13,672 nucleotides of DNA from Verrucomicrobiota bacterium (GTDB lineage: Bacteria > Verrucomicrobiota > Kiritimatiellia > Kiritimatiellales > Pontiellaceae), in contig DOEU01000051.1 of the NCBI GenBank assembly GCA_003532555.1, positions 647 through 14,318 on the forward strand, written 5' to 3'. Positions within the stretch are counted from its first letter, which is position 1; every line of letters begins with the position of its first letter. The position numbers and the translations under genes were made by a program. The notes below the pieces were generated by a model. The model searched no databases. It saw nothing but the letters and a program-made list of their open reading frames with translations, and had not been told where the DNA came from. Of this stretch, positions 7,518 to 13,672 are shown piece after piece.

Positions 7518-8691
7518 ATCTGATTCTGCGGCGCTGGTAAATACTTTGAATAATGCCCAGCGTAACCAAGGTGCTAATCATAAATGAACCACCGTAGCTC
7601 ATAAGAGGTAACGGTAATCCTGTGATGGGCAGCAGCCCTATAGTCATCGCAATGTTTATAAATATATGGCAAAATAATAAGGTGCTAATACCTATGGCTA
7701 CCATTCGTCCAAATTCATCTGGTGCTCGCCATGCAGTTCGCAAACAGCGCCCTAATAAAAGCATATAGAGTAGAAGTATGGAGATACTCCCTATGAAGCC
7801 CATTTCTTCTGCGATTACGCAAAAAATAAAATCAGTGGGGGCAACGGTTCGCGGCAGAAAACCGAGCATATTCTGCGTACCTTGCAGATAGCCTTTGCCG
7901 CGTAAGCCACCTGATCCGACCGCTACTTGTGCTTGAAGTTTATTCCATCCCGCATCGGCATTATCCACATTATCGGATAGAAAGACCCGAATACGTTCTT
8001 TCTGATATGGCTCAAGAAGTGGAACGGTTGGAAGATGCCATTTTTGTGATTCCATCGACGTGGTTCTATCGGCCATAAGAGGGGCTTCATATTTAATCCA
8101 CCCGCAGAGGAGAATGGAAAAAAGAGTAAATCCGATGATCATACGTACGAGCCATTTTCGCTTAATTCCGGCATAAAGCAGCATAGCAATTACGGAAGGA
8201 ATCATCACGAGCGCAGTGCTAAGATCTGGTTCAAGAGCAATTAAGATGATCGGAAGCGCAACCAATCCAATTGTCCATAACAAGGTTTGATTAGATTGAC
8301 GGTCTCGATCGGGCGCAGAGAGAAAGGCTGCAATCATAATAAACGTAATAGGCTTAGCTAATTCAGAAGGTTGGATGGTAAATCCAGGTAGATTAATCCA
8401 GCGGTGGGCGCCATTGATGGATGGGAAAAGAAATACCAATAAAAGTAGACCAATGATTATCGGATAAAGCCATCCAACCCAGCGGATGAGGGATCGATAA
8501 TCAAACCAGGCGGTGAAGAGATAGAGCCCTAAGCCCGCTCCGCCAAAGAAAAGCTGCCTTTGCCACGTGGAGCCAACCGATCCTGGCGCCTGAAATTGGG
8601 CGCTGTAGATAAATAGGGTGCTGATCGTCAGGAGCGTAAGTATGGCGCCGGTCAGAGGCCAGTCCATTCGTCTGGGAGCAAGTCCGTTCAT
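7516..8691 (-). CDS. rodA: RodA, SEDS-family peptidoglycan glycosyltransferase of the elongasome
   Basis: RodA is an inner-membrane SEDS polymerase that extends glycan strands from lipid II during rod elongation, paired with PBP2. The 391 aa length and about ten hydrophobic segments fit. Conserved motifs are NGAHRWINLPGFTIQPSELAK (93-113, including Trp98 and Glu110), ALEPDLSTAL (152-161), PYQKERIRVFL (228-238), AQVAVGSGGLRGKGYLQGTQ (254-273), TDFIF (286-290, with Asp287 the likely catalytic Asp by comparison with B. subtilis Asp280) and GLPLPLMSYGGS (358-369). The loop before the catalytic Asp reads LPRTVAPTDF instead of the common LPExHTDF, one of the few departures from consensus. The start overlaps the mrdA stop as ATGA, so the polymerase and its transpeptidase partner are translated in coupled fashion. 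Its stop lies 11 bases before the preferred rng start. Confidence 0.96.
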   Translation of the reverse strand: MNGLAPRRMDWPLTGAILTLLTISTLFIYSAQFQAPGSVGSTWQRQLFFGGAGLGLYLFTAWFDYRSLIRWVGWLYPIIIGLLLLVFLFPSINGAHRWINLPGFTIQPSELAKPITFIMIAAFLSAPDRDRQSNQTLLWTIGLVALPIILIALEPDLSTALVMIPSVIAMLLYAGIKRKWLVRMIIGFTLFSILLCGWIKYEAPLMADRTTSMESQKWHLPTVPLLEPYQKERIRVFLSDNVDNADAGWNKLQAQVAVGSGGLRGKGYLQGTQNMLGFLPRTVAPTDFIFCVIAEEMGFIGSISILLLYMLLLGRCLRTAWRAPDEFGRMVAIGISTLLFCHIFINIAMTIGLLPITGLPLPLMSYGGSFMISTLVTLGIIQSIYQRRRIR

Positions 8692-10853
8692 CCCTGCTCT
8701 CCCGATAAGGTGCCATCATATTCGAAAAGCATGCGGTAAAGTTGCGATAGGCGAGGGCCGATCGTCTGCCCTCCAGAAACGCCCTCCTCAACTAGCATGG
8801 CAATTGCATAGCGCGGGGAATCATAGGGGGCATAGGATATCATCCATGCATGGACGCGATCTTCCACTTGATCTCCGACTTTCTTACGATATTGAGCGGA
8901 GCCGGTTTTGCCCGCAATGGAGATGCCTTCAACTTGAGCGGCTCGAGCGGTTCCATTACGGTGCATGACTACATCACGCATGCCCTGGCGGACTTTTTCA
9001 AGAGATTCTATGTCCACATCAATGCGTCGGATTGCCCACGTGGGGTTTTCTTGATAGGTCAGGTCAGGTTGTGTTCTAAATTGTTTTACCAGTCGAGGGC
9101 GATAGAGGGTGCCGCCATTTGCAATGGCTGTTGCAACCATCGCCATCTGTAGGGGACTGGTGAGGAGTTGTCCTTGTCCAATAGAAAGGTTACATAGATC
9201 GGTTGGATTGGCGGCAGTTTCGGGTAGATTCCCATAGCGCATTTTCCGATGCTCTTGCGGGGCTTCAAGGTCGGGGAAAAGGCCTGCATATTGACCAATG
9301 CCAAATGCTTGAGCGGTTTTATAAATGGAGGCATAGCCCATTTCTTGTGCGATTTCGTAAAAGTAAATGTTGCAAGATTTCATAATCGCTTCTTTCAGAT
9401 CAATAGAGCCGTGGGAGCCACCTTGTGAATGAATCCAGCATCGCATAGGGCGCCCGCTACTATTTCGGTAGCCTATTTCACAGGTATATTTTTTTTGGTA
9501 GATATGTGGATTTTCTTGGAGTGCACTAAGAGCTGTAATAGGTTTGAACGTGCTTCCGGGTGGGTATTGACCGAAGACAGCACGTTGAAAAGTACGCGCA
9601 TCGGCATCGGTGAGAAGTTGTTGTCGGTAGATGGAAGATTCCATGTAGCGATTGGGATCAAACGAAGGGGAGCTTACCAAGGCGAGGACATCCCCATTGG
9701 TTGCATCAAGAACGACGGCAGCCCCTTTAACCGGCCCTGGATATTCACCGGTCTGTTTATTGGCAAGGGCTTCGGTCGCCATGCGTTGAATTTCTGCATC
9801 GATGGTGAGTTTGAGGTCGCCGCCTGCTTTGGGTTGCGTAGTTTGTAAGATATGATTGTGGAACCCGGCGGCATCAATCTGAAGGAGTTGATAGCCGTAG
9901 GATCCGGTGAGCAGGGGGTTGTAGATATGCTCGAGCCCTTTGTAGCCTTTTAAACCTCTCAAGTCATAATGCACGCGTCCAGCTTGGGAGGGGCTTTTGT
10001 CTGTATCTGCTTGAAGCGTATATCCAATAATATGGGCAGCATGGGTTTTTCCCGGATAGGTACGCGCGGGTAAGCATATAATATCGGTTCCTGGCAATGT
10101 AGAGCAGCGGTCAGCCCATCGCGCGAGGTCGGCTTTATTTAGATGTGTCCAAGCGATTAGTGGTAGGGGCCGTCGGGCAAAAATATGATCTTTGATTTGT
10201 TGATAGCGAACGGCTCGAGGTTTGTTGAGTCGATCTGAAATGCGATAGACGAGTTCAAGCGTATTGGCTGCGGTGGATGTGCGGCGTCGGGCAAGCGAAT
10301 GAGTTTCCAGGACGATAGCGCGTCCCTGAATGGGTCGGCCCAAATCTAGCCCCGCTATTTTTTGACGACGGAAGGAGCCTCGTTTAGGAGCGGTCCACTT
10401 TTCAAATTCGGTTCTCCAGCGGAGTATTTCATCATCGGTTAAATAGGAATAGACGGTGAGCGGTTTTTCTGGTTGCTCAAGCATATGGGTTTTAATTTCT
10501 GCATAAGATACATTTGGCGGGCGCCCAACTCGACTCCATATTTCGTGCACTTGTTCGAGAACATTGGCTACTCCCGAACGCGGTGCGCGTAGCTCATGGG
10601 TGTAGATTGCAATACAGTAGTTTGGAATACTATCCGCAAGCACTCGATCTTTTGCATCATAAATTTTACCACGGACCGCGGGCAAACGAATACGCCGAAG
10701 GCTTTGCTTGCGGAAGAGGGTTTCAAAGCCATCTTGCTCTCGTACTTGCAGTTGCCAAAGTTCGGCACCTAAAAATGTGAAGCCGCTAAAGATTATGATG
10801 AGTAAGGCTCCGATAACGAGGTGACTGGAGTGTTGAGGTTGCCGGACTTTCAT
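8688..10853 (-). CDS. mrdA: Penicillin-binding protein 2 (class B, transpeptidase) with a duplicated N-terminal segment
   Basis: This is the class B PBP that crosslinks peptidoglycan made by RodA. It is anchored by one N-terminal membrane helix (about 11-32), with the rest periplasmic. The N-terminal pedestal region begins with the usual LPAVRGKIYDAKDRVLADS. The transpeptidase domain has the nucleophile motif STFK (Ser434, Lys437), SCN (493-495) and KTGSAQ (649-654), so it should be active. HIIGYT (274-279) and LKGYKGLE (301-308) are also typical of PBP2. At 721 residues it is longer than the usual 600-650. The excess comes from a tandem copy of one pedestal segment (97-146 and 197-246). The start is ATG 10853: it overlaps the mreD stop as ATGA and has AGAGAGGAA 7 bases upstream. 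An in-frame ATG at 10880 is less likely. Confidence 0.94.
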   Translation of the reverse strand: MKVRQPQHSSHLVIGALLIIIFSGFTFLGAELWQLQVREQDGFETLFRKQSLRRIRLPAVRGKIYDAKDRVLADSIPNYCIAIYTHELRAPRSGVANVLEQVHEIWSRVGRPPNVSYAEIKTHMLEQPEKPLTVYSYLTDDEILRWRTEFEKWTAPKRGSFRRQKIAGLDLGRPIQGRAIVLETHSLARRRTSTAANTLELVYRISDRLNKPRAVRYQQIKDHIFARRPLPLIAWTHLNKADLARWADRCSTLPGTDIICLPARTYPGKTHAAHIIGYTLQADTDKSPSQAGRVHYDLRGLKGYKGLEHIYNPLLTGSYGYQLLQIDAAGFHNHILQTTQPKAGGDLKLTIDAEIQRMATEALANKQTGEYPGPVKGAAVVLDATNGDVLALVSSPSFDPNRYMESSIYRQQLLTDADARTFQRAVFGQYPPGSTFKPITALSALQENPHIYQKKYTCEIGYRNSSGRPMRCWIHSQGGSHGSIDLKEAIMKSCNIYFYEIAQEMGYASIYKTAQAFGIGQYAGLFPDLEAPQEHRKMRYGNLPETAANPTDLCNLSIGQGQLLTSPLQMAMVATAIANGGTLYRPRLVKQFRTQPDLTYQENPTWAIRRIDVDIESLEKVRQGMRDVVMHRNGTARAAQVEGISIAGKTGSAQYRKKVGDQVEDRVHAWMISYAPYDSPRYAIAMLVEEGVSGGQTIGPRLSQLYRMLFEYDGTLSGEQG
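10116..10565 (-). repeat. Internal tandem duplication in the PBP2 pedestal, period 100 residues
   Basis: Residues 97-146 (bases 10416-10565) and 197-246 (10116-10265) align without gaps at an offset of exactly 100 residues (300 bases), with 17 of 50 identical by my count. Shared positions read N-x-L-E-x-V-x-x-I-x-x-R...P-x-x-V-x-Y-x-x-I-K-x-H...P-L...L...R-W. Just before each copy a TH[E/S]L motif is also shared, one residue out of register. Both copies resemble the part of a standard PBP2 pedestal that occurs once. The DNA has diverged, so the event is old. Confidence 0.75.
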
Positions 10854-11344
10854 GACCAACTTCCTCTCTGTGATATCCAACCACTCTTTTGCAGGAATTG
10901 AGAAAGAATGGGTTGTAGCAATGCACCGATTAGGAGCCCGCCGATGAGGGTGCTAACAATCGAATCGAGCGGTCGGGCATTGGTTATGAGATATATAAAG
11001 GTAGCCGCGGTTACGATAATCAATCCGGCGATGCCTCCACAGAAAAGTTGGGTGATCACGCCGTTGCAGAAAAGATCATGGCGAAATCGAAGGGTAAGAT
11101 AGGCGATTATCGGGAATGCAAGTAGGGCTGGCCCATAGGGTCCGGGTTCAAGGCTGTCGTAGATTACGGCGGATGCTATTGTAAATTGCCAGGTGGATCG
11201 AGCCGAAAGACGGGAGGCTAGATGAACCAGCAAAGCGCCCATCAGTGGGGGTTTTAGGTTATTGAAGATAGGCCAACTGGGAAGCGCTTGTTGTAGGAGT
11301 ACGCCAACGATTAAGAGGAGTAGAATACGAAGAAAGGACTTCAT
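10850..11344 (-). CDS. mreD: MreD, rod shape-determining membrane protein
   Basis: MreD is a small polytopic inner-membrane protein that joins MreC and the RodA-PBP2 pair in the elongasome. The 164 aa length is typical. Sequence conservation in this family is low, so the call rests on hydrophobic profile and position. About five hydrophobic segments can be seen (residues 5-20, 33-45, 53-65, 73-85 and 100-123, then 130-150). The family-like stretch YDSLEPGPYGPALLAFPIIAY (62-82) corresponds to the usual 'D...g.plG..al.f...ay' region. A strong GGAGGA lies 6 bases before the ATG, and the start overlaps the mreC stop as ATGA. Confidence 0.9.
   Translation of the reverse strand: MKSFLRILLLLIVGVLLQQALPSWPIFNNLKPPLMGALLVHLASRLSARSTWQFTIASAVIYDSLEPGPYGPALLAFPIIAYLTLRFRHDLFCNGVITQLFCGGIAGLIIVTAATFIYLITNARPLDSIVSTLIGGLLIGALLQPILSQFLQKSGWISQRGSWS
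10861..10869 (-). promoter_or_regulatory. Ribosome binding site AGAGAGGAA that decides the mrdA start
   Basis: AGAGAGGAA on the minus strand ends 7 bases before ATG 10853, which itself overlaps the mreD stop as ATGA. A start at 10880 would place this site inside the coding region and add nine residues ahead of the basic start of the membrane anchor. Confidence 0.65.
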
Positions 11345-12177
11345 GGAGTCTCCTCCACGTTGCCTACTACGAAGAGATAGTCGAGCAAGCCACCGGTTGC
11401 ACGAGGAACAATCTCAGCATATTGAAAGAGTCCAGATTCATCCCGGTGCAATTGTTTGATATAACCAATATGAATACCCGGTGGGAAAAAACCTTCGGAG
11501 CGGGTCGAGCTAGAAGTGGTCACTTCTTCACCGATTTGAATAACTGAATCTTTATTGATAAATTCCATCCGAACGAGGGGTTGTCCACTGATGGAATTTC
11601 CCATGCCTCGTACCACCCCAAAAATCTCACGCCCGGAAATACGAGCGGCCACTCGAAAAGCGGGATCGCATACCAGTAAAACTTCTGCACTCAGTGGATT
11701 TACTTCTAGAACGCGTCCAACGAGCCCGTCTGGGCTCAAAACGGCACTGTCTATGTGGAGTGATTTTTTACTACTAGGCTGAATGCGAAGGGTGTTCCAC
11801 CACCCGCTTATATTTCGACTGATGACAGTTGCTGGGGTTAGTTTATAGGGAGTGGCTTGTTGAAATCCGAGGGCTCGCAGGAGACGTTGATTTTCTAATT
11901 CAATATCCTGTAATCGGTTGAGCTCTGCTTGAGTTCGTACCAATTCAAGAGAGAGTTGTTGTTCTCGTTCTGCCGCTGTACTCAGACCACGCAGCGCTTT
12001 TCCCCAATTGGTGAAGCGTCTAGAAGCCCATGCTCCGACCTCTTCAGAAGGGGCGATGCTGGTTCGAACGGATTGCTTCCCGATATAGGTTGCCTGGGGC
12101 CACACCAAGAGAATGGTGATACCCGCAAAACCTGCAACCAGCTTCCAACGCTGTCTCTTACTCTTCAAAACATCCAC
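11341..12177 (-). CDS. mreC: MreC, rod shape-determining periplasmic scaffold
   Basis: MreC is a bitopic protein that binds PBP2 and activates the RodA-PBP2 complex. The 278 aa length is normal. It has a short basic cytoplasmic tail (KSKRQRWK), one membrane helix (about 12-27), a coiled coil rich in Glu, Gln and Leu (about 66-104) and then the two beta-barrel domains (about 113-278). Family motifs include SPDGLVGRVLEVNPLSAEVLL (148-168), then DPAFRVAARI (171-180) and GEEVTTSSSTRSEGFFPPGIHIG (216-238). There is no suitable in-frame ATG near the N-terminus. GTG at 12177 gives the full basic tail but has its G-rich site touching it, while TTG at 12168 has AGGGG 8 bases upstream and would remove three residues. 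The gene begins 32 bases after mreB ends. Confidence 0.93.
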   Translation of the reverse strand: MDVLKSKRQRWKLVAGFAGITILLVWPQATYIGKQSVRTSIAPSEEVGAWASRRFTNWGKALRGLSTAAEREQQLSLELVRTQAELNRLQDIELENQRLLRALGFQQATPYKLTPATVISRNISGWWNTLRIQPSSKKSLHIDSAVLSPDGLVGRVLEVNPLSAEVLLVCDPAFRVAARISGREIFGVVRGMGNSISGQPLVRMEFINKDSVIQIGEEVTTSSSTRSEGFFPPGIHIGYIKQLHRDESGLFQYAEIVPRATGGLLDYLFVVGNVEETP

Positions 12178-12190
12178 CCCTTTAGAGGGA
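12177..12190 (-). promoter_or_regulatory. Small hairpin over the mreC ribosome site and start
   Basis: On the minus strand TCCCT (12190-12186), a CTAA loop and AGGGG (12181-12177) can fold into four Watson-Crick pairs plus one T-G wobble. The 3' arm is the only purine-rich ribosome-site candidate of mreC and includes the first G of the GTG. Ribosomes finishing mreB 20-30 bases upstream could melt it, so coupling is plausible. This is inference from a short stem. Confidence 0.3.
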
Positions 12191-12209
12191 GGACAAAGCT
12201 TTTACAAAC

Positions 12210-13241
<1,032 letters not shown>

Positions 13242-13405
13242 TCATCTTTTACTGAAAAATTAAAACTATAGTTAGACAATGTGGAGTATCTAGACCGTAA
13301 GGTCAACACCATTAACAACATATGAAAACAGTCCTATCCCATAAGGGGGGTGAGGCAATTTTTGCTTCTTTATTATCCATACTGCAAATTTTAAGTTAAT
13401 AATTT

Positions 13406-13430
13406 TAATTACATAAAATAATAATTACAT
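13406..13430 (+). repeat. Pair of TAATTACAT direct repeats in AT-rich DNA
   Basis: TAATTACAT occurs at 13406-13414 and 13422-13430, 16 bases apart start to start, about one and a half helical turns. It lies between two divergent genes, so it could be a pair of regulator sites, but in such AT-rich sequence chance is a real alternative. Confidence 0.3.
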
Positions 13431-13448
13431 TAGATTGATGATCGAAAA

Positions 13449-13476
13449 TTGAGTTGTCGATGTTTCTTATTATGAA
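13449..13476 (+). promoter_or_regulatory. Possible sigma70-type promoter for the gene at 13596
   Basis: TTGAGT (13449-13454) and TATGAA (13471-13476) are separated by 16 bases, resembling -35 and -10 boxes on the plus strand. This would leave a leader of about 110 bases before ATG 13596. The match is only moderate. Confidence 0.22.
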
Positions 13477-13595
13477 TGGCTAGCAATTAGTTGATTAAGC
13501 GATATTCGAGGCCTCATTTTTCCAAATAGCGTCTTTTTATCCTCTTCAGCGGTTTTTTGAACGTAAGGAATGGAGCTTTTTTTTGAATACTTTTC

Positions 13596-13672
13596 ATGAG
13601 CAAAACAATCATATATGGATCAGGAGGCGTTGGGGCAGTACTAGCTCAACGGATAGTCGCAGCAGGTGGGAA
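13596..13672 (+). CDS. N-terminus of a Rossmann-fold NAD(P)-binding protein (3' end outside the window)
   Basis: Only about 25 codons are visible, running off the right edge. The start MSKTIIYGSGGVGAVLAQRI has a hydrophobic first strand followed by GxGGVG (Gly8, Gly10, Gly13) and an alanine-rich helix, the standard dinucleotide-binding turn. An in-frame TGA at 13584 and no other usable codon fix the start at ATG 13596. No proper Shine-Dalgarno precedes it (GGAG is 20 bases away). Its glycine spacing fits GxGxxG dehydrogenases or reductases better than the GxxxGxG of classical SDRs, but the piece is too short to name a family or substrate. Confidence 0.7.
   Translation, partial: MSKTIIYGSGGVGAVLAQRIVAAGG

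Noticed and set aside
8501..8791. A 96-codon minus-strand ORF across the mrdA-rodA junction
   Set aside because: It is out of frame with two clearly recognised genes whose proteins are conserved through this region, and its product has no recognisable feature.
10853..10880. The longer mrdA start with nine extra residues (MDITERKLV)
   Set aside because: ATG 10853 has both a strong well-spaced ribosome site and the ATGA overlap seen at other junctions here. The upstream ATG would put that site inside the coding region.
13292..13303. GACC-GTAA-GGTC, a short perfect inverted repeat with a GNRA-like loop upstream of mreB
   Set aside because: The arms are only four bases and cannot be extended (A facing A), and nothing nearby suggests an RNA element.
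13352..13368. Stem-loop GAGGCAA-TTT-TTGCTTC followed by T-rich sequence on the plus strand
   Set aside because: It would be a terminator for plus-strand transcription, but no plus-strand gene lies upstream within 10 kb. The stem has only seven pairs with a wobble, so it is probably chance.
13373..13381. TTATCCATA next to an AT-rich stretch, looking like a DnaA box beside an unwinding region
   Set aside because: It differs from TTATCCACA by one base, I found no second or third box nearby, and neither neighbour is an origin gene. One near-match is not enough to call an origin.

Overview
The window is a stretch of bacterial chromosome with moderate GC and almost no spare DNA. The best lineage guess is the PVC superphylum, around Verrucomicrobiota or Kiritimatiellota. 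Two things point there: the N-terminal part of the RNase G, and a short 'WSTESLLDSW...TAFYYI' module in a secreted protein that resembles modules I know from those phyla. This rests on remembered sequence patterns, not on a database search. There are no mobile elements, RNA genes, CRISPR arrays or phage genes that I can support.

Layout. From the left edge to about 2966, four plus-strand genes follow one another with almost no gaps: the 3' part of grpE, a dnaJ-like gene, rsmE and a parA/soj-like ATPase gene. From about 2950 to 13232, nine minus-strand genes form one closely packed run. In transcription order they are mreB, mreC, mreD, mrdA (PBP2), rodA, rng (RNase G), galM, a secreted repeat (probable beta-propeller) protein and bcp. 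Most junctions are ATGA overlaps, short overlaps or gaps of a few bases. The two blocks meet tail to tail, and the parA and bcp coding regions overlap by 17 bases. Upstream of mreB lies the only long non-coding stretch (13233-13595). A new plus-strand gene for a Rossmann-fold protein then begins at 13596 and runs off the edge.

Function. The plus block joins the Hsp70 co-chaperones (GrpE, DnaJ) to 16S rRNA methylation and a ParA-type ATPase. The minus block opens with the complete rod/elongasome core: MreB filaments, the MreC/MreD membrane scaffold, the RodA glycan polymerase and its PBP2 transpeptidase partner. It continues into RNA processing (RNase G), sugar metabolism (aldose 1-epimerase), a secreted protein and a thiol peroxidase.

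Main oddities. PBP2 carries a tandem duplication in its N-terminal (non-catalytic) region, with a period of exactly 100 residues. The DnaJ in the grpE operon has lost its whole zinc-finger region. ParA has no parB neighbour in the window and has Ser where Soj-type proteins usually have a DNA-binding Arg. The secreted propeller-like protein is unexplained. Nothing here looks like a wholly new multi-gene system; the PBP2 duplication is the strongest lead.
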